From Owenia fusiformis (Eukaryota; Annelida; Polychaeta; Sabellida; Oweniidae), in contig CAIIXF020000006.1 of NCBI GenBank assembly GCA_903813345.2, positions 26,979,936 through 27,043,935 on the forward strand: a stretch of DNA of 64,000 nucleotides, given 5' to 3'. The notes beneath the pieces were generated by a model. That model was given only the letters and a program-made list of their open reading frames with translations. It was not told where the DNA came from and ran no database searches. Each line of letters starts with the position of its first letter. Position 1 is the first letter of the stretch. Of the stretch, positions 52,901 to 63,442 are shown piece after piece. A program made the position numbers and the translations under genes.

Positions 52901-54603
52901 AGAATGGTATGTGAATTGATTGAAGCATGTCATGTTGCATATGTTTTTTTTTGTTTTTTTTAACATATTATTTATTTCCTGTTGCATATGTTAATATTAG
53001 GCTTCATAGTTCTTACTTTTACATCCTCGTTTCCTCTCATAGTCCTTATTCATTTAACCAAATTACATAATTTATCAATTCACCCCTGCTATTACATATC
53101 ACATTGTGACTTTGGACCTCCTTTGCTCGGAAGCGCAGTTACACCACAACTATGAATAATTTACTTGTTTTATGTTCCATTTGATATTGTATTTTATCCT
53201 AATAGCCAAGAAGTGTGCTGATGGACAAATTGAGTGCTTGGACAACGGGGATTGTGTTAATGAACTGTTGATCTGTGATGGCCAAAATGATTGTGTTGAT
53301 GGTTCTGATGAAGAAGACAGAGTGTGCAGTGAGTTTAATTGGAATCTGTACAATCAATATATCATGCTCTTGTAGTTCTAGAAAACAGAAGGCCAACATT
53401 TGTTTGCAGAGCATGATTTTCACTTACACTTTAATATCACGCCAACGATATTTGGCCCCCTATCCACTAAAGTATTATTCGCTGTGACATCGAACACAAT
53501 GCAAAACCTTAATACTGAGCTAGCATTCGCGAATCAACTGCCGACTGACGGTTTGATTTCTATTAGATCTAACACTCACCTAATAGACCATAATGAGGAA
53601 AACATGTGTTCAAACATAATTCCAAATGATGAGGCTGTTGCGCATCACCCATAAGATATGCATCATAGGTATAGAAACGTTCAGATACTTAATTTTTAAT
53701 CCCCTCCCTGACCCATCGCATCCTTATGATGTTTCATTTGCAGAACTTCCATTTGGCGTTGGCAAGGAATACAACGGTCGTCTCCTGAGCGGTAACGAAT
53801 GTCTGAAGGGGGGTTACCCTGCCGATGTGTCAGTTACAATTACGTCACTAACAAGGATGCCATGGTTTCCTCAGAGACCCAAAGTTGACGCAAGAGTTGT
53901 CTACAAATACAGTGATCACGGAACGTAAGTACCTTATGTTGTATAGATAATATGAGTTAAGAGATGGTACACCACTCAACAATAACATACCAATACATTG
54001 AATCCACATGATAAATCCAAACTATCCTCTGGATCTCCGTTCTCTGGTACAGATGTCATTCGTTAGCCTGACATGTAGTTTTCAACTAGGGTTTCAACAG
54101 GGCATTGTTACTTCAGACTACATTTCTATACACCCTACATAGGCCATCTATGGAAAAAATAGAAAATATGACATGGGCCATCTATGGAAAAATAGAAAAT
54201 ATGAGTGCGTCTGCTGTACTTAACATAAATGCTGAAGTTTGAGTCAGGATTATGAAATTTATTACTGAATGTAATATTTGTGTATTATTACATGGTAAGT
54301 CCTTGATGTCCATAATGTACTATTTCAGTGCATATATCGAATACACAAACAACAATTGAAATGGAAATGTCGAAAAAATGAAATATTTATATGAATTGTG
54401 CATTTAGGGATGTTGCTGGGTCTTACAAGGTTCATGGTTACTACTCCGCCGCTACAGCAACGCTGGACTTGAATTCCATAGATGACGAGGAAGATTGTGG
54501 ATTAAAAGCTAAGTTTGGAGCATACAATAACGACAAGGCCGTAGCTGACTTCTTTTTGAAATTCCATACAGAGTCTTGTGGCCAAGTCTATCTAAAGGCA
54601 TAG
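49915..54603 (+). CDS. Extracellular haemoglobin linker chain B
   Basis: Secreted linker subunit of the giant haemoglobin. Five coding exons: 49915-50066, 52693-52805, 53206-53328, 53744-53924, 54408-54603; 254 aa. MKLFILLVSVAVAAADG is the signal peptide; I preferred this ATG to the in-frame one at 49882, which adds 11 polar residues before the hydrophobic core and overlaps the TATA box. Then come CNCQFSF, the coiled coil (about 51-88, ending LDYLNDKVEEIR), a full six-cysteine LDL-A module (about 91-129, calcium loop DGQNDCVDGSDEED), and the beta-barrel domain (SGNECLKGGYP, GYYSAATATLDL, final SCGQVYL). Intron phases 2,1,1,2 equal linker C exactly, and exons 2, 3 and 4 have the same lengths (113, 123, 181). 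Intron 1 is 2.6 kb and packed with small repeats. Confidence 0.93.
50067..51197. other. Linker B intron 1, proximal part
   Basis: AT-rich intron sequence without a recognisable element up to the tandem duplication at 51198. Confidence 0.4.
51198..51490. repeat. Direct duplication of about 150 bp in linker B intron 1
   Basis: The stretch beginning TGCATTTTAAATGTTGCATT (51198) and that beginning TGCATTCTAAATATTGCATT (about 51349) are diverged tandem copies. Both continue through a GTGTAACGTC block, an AATCAnTnATT region, a TGTTCAGTG-CTCTACT block and ACA-ATTTAA. Probably part of the same old repeat as the sequence that follows. Confidence 0.6.
51533..51670 (+). repeat. Dispersed repeat, copy 2
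   Basis: Starts CACTTAGGTAGCAACACAAC and parallels 43850-44000 in block order, with several small indels. It follows directly on the duplicated segment above, so repeat and duplication may belong to one larger element inside this intron. Confidence 0.55.
51861..52000. mobile_element. 140-bp hairpin MITE, TTA-flanked (Harbinger-like)
   Basis: TGCCTGGGTCACATTTGCTG at the left is mirrored by GCAAATGTGACCAAGGCA at the right; the arms (about 60 bases) continue through ATCGGCCG-GCGCCCGGCCG and TGAGTATTTTGTTCA to a loop of about 16 bases. Both sides are flanked by TTA, matching the 3-bp target duplication of PIF/Harbinger elements. The overlapping ORFs on both strands arise from the palindrome. Confidence 0.75.
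52142..52381. mobile_element. Short TIR element in linker B intron 1
   Basis: The ends AGGACCAGGTATGGTATGGG and CCAATGCCATACCTGGTCTTA are inverted repeats of about 20 bases with two or three mismatches, 240 bases apart. No coding capacity; target duplication not evident. Confidence 0.6.
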
Positions 54604-54619
54604 ATATAACTGACCAAAG

Positions 54620-55000
54620 GTAATTATATACTATATGGTGATGTCAAGGAATAAAACTTGCCAGTGTCTTTTGATTTATATATTCTAAATAAACTTAATA
54701 GCAATTATATCAGCGCGAGTTCACTTCGATCACACGTGCTGATCTTCAAACTAAATATGTAACTTAATTATACGAAATTATTCCCAAACTTGGACAATAT
54801 TATGTAATATTCTGTAATACTATGTGATGATTTGATTAATTATATAAATTAATTTATTGAACCAAACTTGTTGGTTGTGTTGAGTTGTGAACAGAGATTT
54901 GGTAATCACATGCAAGACATAACACAAATAACTTATTTTTTGAAAAGTCATATTAAGTTTATTTGTTTTATACTGAATATTCCTGTTTTTATACTTTCAG
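54620..55000 (+). other. Putative 3'UTR intron of linker B
   Basis: The donor AAAG|GTAATT lies 16 bases after the stop codon; the acceptor is TTTTTATACTTTCAG with AG at 54999-55000. The same arrangement (donor 4-16 bases past the stop) is predicted for linkers A and C. Confidence 0.55.
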
Positions 55001-55290
55001 TTTTAATCCACGGAGAGAGGAACATCATCTTTTTAAATATTACCAAAAATGGACATTCTCCAACGTAACTTTTACCAAATAAGGACAATCTCAGAGCCAA
55101 AAGACGAGTGTTTTCGTTTGTGAATAGCATGACTACTGCCTCGAGGAATCTCAATAACCACTGACGTTAACATCACAGTGGGCTGTAAATATGTACATAT
55201 AATATTGAGCACACTTGGACTTGTATAGAGCAACTTATATTACGTTGTAAATATTAAACATATTGAATGAAAAAATAAATTATTTAACCA
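55001..55290 (+). other. Linker B distal 3'UTR exon and poly(A) signal
   Basis: Contains GAGGAATCTCAATAACCAC (from about 55143), ACATCACAGTGG, TGTAAATA (55184-55191), GTACATATAATATTG, GCACACTTGGAC (55209-55220) and AATAAA at 55274-55279. Nearly the same series, at the same spacing, stands at the end of linker C. The exon end past the poly(A) signal is not defined. Confidence 0.65.
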
Positions 55291-57471
55291 ATGGTGAATA
55301 CATTTTGTTTTCCTTGAATTAAATGTGCAACAATTAGTGCAGAGGGGCATTCAAAGATCATAGACCAGTGTCAAAATATATTTAAGTTTGGACATTTCAT
55401 CAAGACTAACATATATTTTTTATCTACAAAATAACCCCTGGATGAACATTATTTCAACTGATATTCCTCTTGAAACGTGGTGAATCTTAAAAATCTATTA
55501 AGTGGAACTCCTTTTTATAGAATCTTTGAACTGAATTTACACTTCTTAAAGCTGAAATTGAGAAGTTATCCATACATTTTAAGAAAATAGGTATGTCAAA
55601 GAAAATATTAGGCCAAATATGCCCCTTTTAATATTTGAAATAATGAAAGGGAACTTGAGGAAACATATTGGAAGTTAGTAGGTTGAGACGACTAAGATTG
55701 AAAATACATAATATATACGAGGGGTGATTCAAAAGTCGTGCACGCCCTGCTCTAATTTTGTTAATTTTTGATAAAACTTTCCAATAATAAAGACCAACAA
55801 CCTAACTACTTTGTGTATTAATTTCATGGTAAAATGATATATTTTATGTCGTTCCCTAGATCATTTTTAATATAGGGACCCTGCCACCTGGAACGATATT
55901 CGCACATGGCAACTCAAAGCCTTAAATGTTGCCGACATTTGACTTGTTTCGCAAGTCTTGACCACTATCTTTCTTTGAATTTTGAATGTTTAACCATGTT
56001 AGTTTACTTCCTTTGTTACCAGACAACCGATTAATTGTGTTTTAATTATAATGTTAACTTGACAATGGCCGTAAATGTCAAATTCTAAGAAAATGACATC
56101 CAACATCCGTTTATCATTTTTTGCTTTTTGAAACATATTATATAATAAGGCGCGACCAAGGATTACTGTTGAATTGAACTTAACCCCACACGACCTTCAC
56201 TTCAGATATACAATATATAAGGTTATAATGCATTTTTGGTAATCGTGTCGTAAAAGTAAAGAAACAAAGTGGATTTAAGTTTAAGTTCAGACGGTTGAGT
56301 AGATAAATGGATTTCTCTGCACTCATTTGGTTCCTAATATCAAGATCATTACAGACACTAGATTGAAGGAATGAGAAGAAATATATCATGAAAAAAGTTG
56401 AAATCAATTTTTCAAAAAAACCATTACAATTTAATCCTTATAATCCCATTCATTGGAAAATCTTAATAATATTTTCTAAGAAAATGATTGAGATATCTGA
56501 TAAAATATTGAAGTAGTTGAAAATTTGAGATATTAAAAATTGAACAGAATTAAAAGGATTATCCCTTTTAATTTATTTCAATCAACTTTTTTATCACCAT
56601 TTCCCTTATTTTCCCTTATTTGAGAGAACTGACACAACAACCGTATTGGCATCCCTCAGATTGACACCGCATGTGATTTTATTTTTCCAACAACGAATGT
56701 TAGAAATGTCATGTAGCATGTCAGGCACTAATAGCAAAGATGAAGGTTTGAAATAGCAAAGTGAAGGTTTCAAAATCATTATTCCTATGCAGTTCAATGA
56801 GATACAGTAGTTCAATTAGCAAAATCGTTCTTATCTAAACTATTTTGGGATGTTTGGGATTTGGTTTCGTTTGACTGTTTGACTGGTTTAATCTCTTATC
56901 TCATGGATATCGATTTTCAAAGTACATTCTAGGATACAATTTAAGATATCGGGGAACGTTTTCTTTGACTGGTTCTTACACTCTGAAATTTTGATATTTT
57001 GACATTCATTTTGGAATACGTGAAGTTGACTTCCCGATACACTGTTATATGTAATTATATGATGATGATCAGCACGAACATACAATATGCACTCCCGATG
57101 TATGCTGGGTTTTAGTGTGCATGAGACTCTTCAGAGTAAATAATGCATTTGCACGTACTTCCATTGAGAATCTGAAGGCCATGTTGCAAAAATTAAACTC
57201 TGTGTATGCGTGAGGATATTTTTTAGACATTAGGTGAACATGTCATGTTGAAAGTAATTGATTAAGTTAATCACTCTTAAATTAGTGCGGTAGTTATTTG
57301 TAGTAGAGGTCCTACGTGATGTCAGCCACCAGGACTATTGTCGTTAGAATTGTCCCATGTCAGACATAATGTCCTTACGTTGGACCTTGTTTGCCAGACA
57401 ATTTTTATCGATAAATTACCCCGCACGTTAGGTACATGAATAACCTAATATATGGGTAGATAACGAGACAG
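55291..57471. other. Linker B / C spacer
   Basis: No gene identified. Contains the mariner-like end at 55717. Small direct and inverted AT-rich repeats occur near 56.4-56.6 kb. No coding pattern with family features. Confidence 0.4.
55717..56140 (+). mobile_element. Possible truncated mariner-like element
   Basis: ACGAGGGGTGATTCAAAAGT at 55717, preceded by a TA-rich run, looks like a mariner terminal inverted repeat. About 350 bases of non-coding sequence follow before a short ATGGCCGTAAATG start-like stretch (about 56065) that soon meets a stop. No right-hand end or transposase motif was found, so the limits are nominal. Confidence 0.35.
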
Positions 57472-57480
57472 TATATATAT
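57458..57480 (+). promoter_or_regulatory. Linker C core promoter
   Basis: TATATATAT (57472-57480) lies 52-60 bases before the start codon, with an AGATAA GATA-type site at 57458-57463 just upstream, the same order seen before linker A. Confidence 0.45.
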
Positions 57481-57531
57481 TTGGTAATATAAGGTTGGAT
57501 TACGAGTGCCAAATCTTCATGGTATAGCATC

Positions 57532-60254
57532 ATGAAGTATATCGGACTGCTTTTACTTGTGGCATATGCCACGGCAAACGATAGTTGTAGATGCTCGTTT
57601 TCATTCCCGGGAGGTGGTGGTGCGAACTACGCTCAACGAACTAGAGTAGATGCTCAGCAATTGCGTATAGGACGGTAAGTTTAGCTTAAGAATGTTTCCG
57701 TATAAGAGAATAAAGGCTCTGATCCTCCATTTAAATATAGCCATTAAAGGTATAATCTAGTTTTTTAAAACTGGTTGGTAGTTTACGTTCTCTTTTATGC
57801 AAAGTAAAAGTTGATTCATTCACATTTGAAACTTCCCTCCAATATCAATATATCCTACCCACAACCTATGTTAAATTCTTGCATATTAAAGAATTCGCAA
57901 ACCAGTATTCTTGTAAAATAATTGGTTTCTTCCATTGCAAGATTTAACGTGAAATCAGTTGTCAGTGTTTTGTTCCTTTCAAATTAAGTTGTAATGGATT
58001 CTAAATATATTAAGCTACGACCCCAGGTGGAATTGAAAGTATGAACGATTTTCCCCGATGGGTTTCTATGTTTTGCACTGGCAAGAAAATCACATAAGCG
58101 ACGCAGAAATGCTCTTCCAAGTCTAACGACTCAAACGATGATTTGCCTATCAGTGTTTCAAGTTCTCCCAATGATATTGTTTTGTCAGTTGAATGTTTAC
58201 ACACAATCGCGACTCAATCCGCTAATGATGTGTACTCTTGTCCTTTACAAAATGTATTTTATAAAAATCGTAGGTACGATAGATTTACAATTTGTTTTTT
58301 ATAGACTTGAACAACAAATAGCCGACTTATCAAAGAAGTATGACGATTCAAGCGACGACTATAACTCCGCTGTTGAAACTCTAGATTACCTCAATGACAA
58401 AGTGGAGGAAGTCAGAGGTAAGTTGTGGCTGGTCTTCAAGTCTGTGGCTGGTCTTCAAGTCTGTTAAAGAGACAATTAAGATTGTAATTGATGTTGTATT
58501 GAGTAATTAGGGGACTTAAAGTACATGTATGTAATGACAAGGAATGATATAATTCAAAAACTTTCTAAAATTGAAACATTTTTTATGGAAATATTTAACG
58601 TGAGATCTGAATCTCTATTTAAAGACATACCATGATTCAGATATCCATACTCTTTATGCAGGCCTTGACAGTTAACATAAAATGGAGTTATCATTTTTGA
58701 AATTATCAAAATGTGATTGATTTGAATTAGGAAACCATATTAACCTAAATTTGAGCGAGTTATGCCATACGTTCCATAAATTAAGTATAATAAGATCTGG
58801 CAATGGTGTCTAAGATATTGCATATAACGGACACCTTAAAACCTTAGACAACCATCGTGACTGATACTTTCTTTCAATAATTTAAATGATTTGTTTTAGA
58901 GAAGCGTTGCCAAGAAGGATCTGTTGAATGCTTAGACAATGGCGAATGCATTGACACTCTTTTAGTATGTGACGGTGTGAAGGACTGTTCAGATGGCTCC
59001 GATGAAAAATCCCTAGTTTGCAGTGAGTTGCTTTTATTTCGGTCAACATTGGCTTTGAATTTGGTCATGAAAATATTATTATGGGTCGAGGCAAAGGCGT
59101 CAATATGGGGAAGACAAAAACAAAAATGTTCAATTTTATACAATGTGCAATCGCTTTCAAGAAAGGTAAAAACCCCGCTCACGGCTTAAACAATGACGCA
59201 GTTTCAAAGAAGCAGTATCAAACAACATAAAACCCAGCATTATTTTCTAATATCACAACATCATGAAATATCAAATTGATGGGATTATAAAAAACTTAGA
59301 TTATCATCAACCAAAGCAGAGCTATATTGATTTTTGAAACCACATATTTAGATGTAATTTTTCAAGGATGTACATTTTAAACATGATATCACATTGACCA
59401 ACGATTATTTAAATTTTTAAACATCAAGATTAGCTTTAAATTTGCTTGCAACTAGTCTATAACAGGGTGTTTTTCACCAAAATCCAAACAAATCGATAGA
59501 AATGAGTTAAATCATTTCAGATCTCCCATTCGCGGTAGGAAAAACGTATGGTGGATACCTACTGAGTGGAAATGATTGCCTAATAGGGGGATTCAAAACC
59601 CAGGTGAAGGCTACAATAACATCGGTTAAAGTACTCCCATATTTTAAACAAAGACCTAAGATCGGCGCAAGACTTTCATACAGTTACAACGACAGGGGAA
59701 CGTAAGTCATGTGTTGTGATTTATTGTTGATGATGATTCACCTACTGACGTTTTTTTATTCTAATTTGGTTATGTGTTTTTTCAGCTGTTGCCGTTGAAT
59801 TTAACGCTTACCAATTCAACTCTCCATGCGATATAATTGAAAAATTCTCCAGGCCATAAATAAATGTGTTGATTTTGAAATAATGTTCGTACTTTATCAT
59901 GATATGGTCTTATTCCTCGAATCAACATTGGCCATGAGTGACTTAACTTGTATTTGGTAGAACATAACAAATAAAACTATTCACAATCTTTGTCTCTTGA
60001 AACCCAATCTTTATGGTAGATTATATACATTTGACATACTTGGATTTATATTCAGTGAGACAAGCGGGTCTTACAGACTAAGTGGTTACTATAACGCTGC
60101 CACAGCCTCCCTCGTTTTGGACTCCGTAGAAGATGATGAAGACATTGGCTTTGTTGCCAAATTTGGCGCATACAACAATGACAAAGCTGTGGCTGATTTC
60201 CGTCTGAAATACGAAACTGACTCATGTGGCCAAGTATTCTTGCAGAAAGAATAG
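57532..60254 (+). CDS. Extracellular haemoglobin linker chain C
   Basis: Third secreted linker subunit. Five coding exons: 57532-57674, 58305-58417, 58900-59022, 59521-59701, 60056-60254; 252 aa. Signal peptide MKYIGLLLLVAYATAND; CRCSFSFPGGGG; coiled coil (about 48-85, ending LDYLNDKVEEVR); six-cysteine LDL-A module (about 88-126, loop DGVKDCSDGSDE); beta-barrel domain (SGNDCLIGGF, GYYNAATASLVL, final SCGQVFL). Sequence and exon structure are closest to linker B; RVDAQnLRIGRLE at the exon 1/2 join and FGAYNNDKAVADF near the end are shared. Linkers self-associate through their coiled coils and contact globins through the beta-barrel domain. The start is the first ATG after the TATA box. A later local duplicate of B, or the reverse, is the simplest origin. 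Confidence 0.93.
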
Positions 60255-60258
60255 GAAG

Positions 60259-61633
60259 GTGACGTTTACCTTATGTTTCCTTGTTGATAATATCATGTAC
60301 TAAGAAGAATGTTTTAAGAGTAAACGCTCATGTGACATCGGTATCGAGATATGCTCATATATTGTATTTTACTAAACTTAGTAAACCTTTGTATGTAAAT
60401 ATCAAAATTTCTTGTATACTTGTTTATATAAACGACATCGACTGGTGATCTTATAAAATGTTGTTTTATTTATGTAATTTATATTGTATAATTTGTAAGA
60501 TCAGTGACACTGAAATAAACTTTTTTAAGCTAAACTATAAAATATATCATTCAACAAGTACTCAAGTTTAAATAGGTGAACGGTAACAAGAATATCAGTC
60601 CACTAGTGATCTACCAATAATATATGATTATATATATCCCCTGTAAAGAAAAAAGGTGCATTGGAAAGTAAGAAAGGATTGAATATAAACTCACAAAATC
60701 ATGAGTGTGACTTTTTACCATAAATTGACGTCATAAATTTGAGAAATCCTATACCGAGCAATGTGCCCAAGAAGGGGATCTTCTGAGACATGAAGTTAAA
60801 ATTGTTAGTTATTAAGAGGAAAACACCATTTTAAAAAATCTTCAATCCAATAAACCTTTGTGAAAAATATCAGTTATAGAATAAAAGTCCGATTAATTAC
60901 AACCATTTTTTATAGAGTTTGAGGTAATATTCTTCGGATTTAGAGGTCTCTTATCAGTTCAAAATTAGGAGTAGGGGTGACACATTTTGCAATAAACTTG
61001 AAATTGTAAAATAATTATAACCCTTAATCTTTCCAATGACCCATAAATATGTTATACATCCTATACTTAGCTTATGCATACCAAAATTTATATCAGATGT
61101 GATATATAAATGTGTTTATTGAGCATAATGGTTACATCCTATCCTTAATTTCACTGCCATTTAAGGTGTAAAATTGTCTAAAAATCATGGTTTAGACGGG
61201 TTTTGGCACCTCCATAATTTTCTGTCAGTTTGTCAATGTTTATGTCAAACTTGCCAGTTATGACCGGTTATGACTGGGCTTTCCAATGGTATGAAGAATA
61301 TGACACATATATGAAACTGTACGAAAATGTATAACACCATATAATTGCAAAATGTAATTTATGACGTCATTTAAAGAAAAAGTCATATTAGTGAGTTTGT
61401 GAGACAATGTCTTTAACCATTGCTAGCTTTTTCAAATTTTTATCTAATTTTTAAAAATTTCTTCCCGTTATGCACACAATGTGTCGCCAAGAGTTTAGTG
61501 ATATAATACAAACTTTTGAAAATGTTATGACTGATAAAGGACTATGCATGCACCTTTTCTTTCTTTACAGAGGGTATGCTAATATCCATGCGTTTACAGC
61601 ATGTACTAATGTGAATATTGCATTCATTTTCAG
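60259..61633 (+). other. Putative 3'UTR intron of linker C, with an alternative internal poly(A) signal
   Basis: Donor GAAG|GTGACG four bases after the stop codon; acceptor ATTCATTTTCAG (AG 61632-61633). AATAAA at 60514-60519 inside it could end an unspliced shorter transcript. The intron is longer than in A and B because a TIR element sits within it. Confidence 0.45.
60684..61406. mobile_element. TIR element in linker C 3'UTR intron
   Basis: The left end carries AAACTCACAAAATC, GTGACTTTTTACC and AAATTGACGTCATAAATT; the right end carries the complement in the same order (AATTTATGACGTCATTTAAAG, AAAGTCATA, GTGAGTTTG). The inverted similarity spans about 55 bases with a gap. The interior has no coding capacity and contains partial direct repeats of TTACATCCTAT type. 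Confidence 0.6.
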
Positions 61634-61850
61634 AGTTTCCAGGCCATATTATCCTCATCTACAAACAACAGTCATCGCAGTTTCAAATATTATCATGGAC
61701 TTATCATTTGTAAATAACATGAACACTATATAGAGGAATCTCAATAACCACAAACTTTCACATCACAGTGGTTTGTAAATATGTACATATAATATTGTGC
61801 ACACTTGGACTTGTATTGTATTAAAATTATTTACATAACAATAAATTCAA
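61634..61850 (+). other. Linker C distal 3'UTR exon and poly(A) signal
   Basis: The end matches linker B: GAGGAATCTCAATAACCAC, ACATCACAGTGG, TGTAAATA (61774-61781), GTACATATAATATTG, GCACACTTGGAC (61799-61810), with AATAAA at 61840-61845. The first 100 bases of the exon are less similar to B. The exon end past the poly(A) signal is not defined. Confidence 0.6.
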
Positions 61851-62374
61851 CAACATATTTCACTACTTTTGTTCATTTTAATTGAAATAAAGATAGGTAC
61901 CTCTTGGTCAGTATGCTCTAAAGTCTGATAATGACCATTTGGTGTTTTAATAAGTAAGGTACCTTTAACATATATCAATATAATAATATCTTGTAACTAT
62001 TTTAACATTTGGAAAGCCTCCTTTCATAATTCTACGAGCAACCAAACCGAATATTGCATATAAGTATAAGCACTACTTATCATGTACTATACATTAGTGC
62101 AAAAATGTCAAAAATATTTGACGTTTGGAAAACTGTTATCTTTAGAGCATGATCGATTTAATCAACAAAAACAACGATAGCATGTTCTCACGGAATCCCA
62201 ACCATGTATAGTTATGTCACATAATAATCTAGTTGAACCTATAATGGATACAATCCCGATTAAATAATGATTTCTTGAATTTTGATAATAGACCAATTTG
62301 ATTTGGAACGCAAAATGAAATAAAAAAAACGACATCCTTCAGATTGCAAATTTATAGGCATACTATATCTAACT
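61851..62374. other. Spacer downstream of linker C
   Basis: AT-rich, nothing identified. Confidence 0.45.
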
Positions 62375-63442
62375 ACAGGGTGGTCAAAAAATAGAGTATT
62401 TGAGAATGACCTCAGGACAATTGCAAACCTCAAAAGTGAGATCATTTGTGTCATTCAGGCCATACCTGTTGAGGAATGCATTCGGGTCATTATACAACTG
62501 TGCTGTTTTGCCTACAGCGCGATAATGGCCAAATCTGAAGCATGTTATTCAAAGTGCTGTGAAATTGTGAAGATCAGTCTGAAGGTCATGAAATGTTAGG
62601 GTGGTAGGAAAGTGAATGATGTACAAATGTATGAAATATCAGGGAAGAAGATTGGGTAGGGCTATTTGACATCGTATAACATTATTTAGCTTAAAATGAA
62701 TCTAGGCATGTTTAACCCTTGTTTTTACACCTTCTAAGGGTTTTTGGTTCGGACCCCAAGCACTAATATGTTGCAATAACTTTGCAGCCAGAGAGGGTTT
62801 CTTTATTCTGATTTCAGTTCTCAATAGGTTATCCAATTGCCATTCACATTATACAGGTTGGCGAAAATCAAGCTTAAAGATGCATATTATATAATAAATG
62901 TTAAACCATATGCCATGTACAATATATCACTTAAAAATCATTTCCAAACAATATGATACCATCTGATTGAAAGATTATTTTCCTGTGGAGTTAAAGGCTA
63001 AAATTGACATCAGGAGTGTCTGGAAATTTCCAAATATTCTTCCATATTAAAGTCACGACTGCACTCAATATGCTTAACTGCATCATTATAACTTTATTCA
63101 GAGTAATACACATTTGATAGTTAATTAAGTTCATACGTATTATGTGTGAATTTTGCACTAAACTCGAATAAATGTACCTCTTTTGAAGGCGCCAAAATAC
63201 AATTCCCTCCATTTCCAATTTGAAAATCTGCATACAATGAATAATAGTTTGGTCGCTTATGACACCCCTGATGTCAATAATTGCCTCCAACTCGACAAAA
63301 AAACAATGAATTGTGTCAGATTGTGTCAGATTGTTAGGAAATGATTTATCTTCAAAATTATATAAGATACATGGCATGTTCTAACATATATCATATGATA
63401 CTAATCTTTAACTGATGTAATATATTTTTTGTCCCACCATGT
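62375..63442. mobile_element. Possible Tc1/mariner-type element with short TIRs
   Basis: TACAGGGTGGTCAAAAAATA at the left and the complement of TATTTTTTGTCCCACCATGTA at the right form imperfect inverted ends of about 20 bases, both bordered by TA. A 128-codon minus-strand frame (63377-62991) lies inside but shows no transposase motif I can name. Treated as a decayed or non-autonomous copy. Confidence 0.4.

Noticed and set aside
53150-53487. Several overlapping ORFs around 53.2-53.5 kb
   Set aside because: Only the frame encoding the six-cysteine LDL-A module (53206-53328) fits the gene; the others are antisense or shifted frames or intron read-through.
62991-63377. 128-codon minus-strand ORF as a transposase
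   Set aside because: Lies within a possible TIR element but has no recognisable DD[E/D] or helix-turn-helix pattern.
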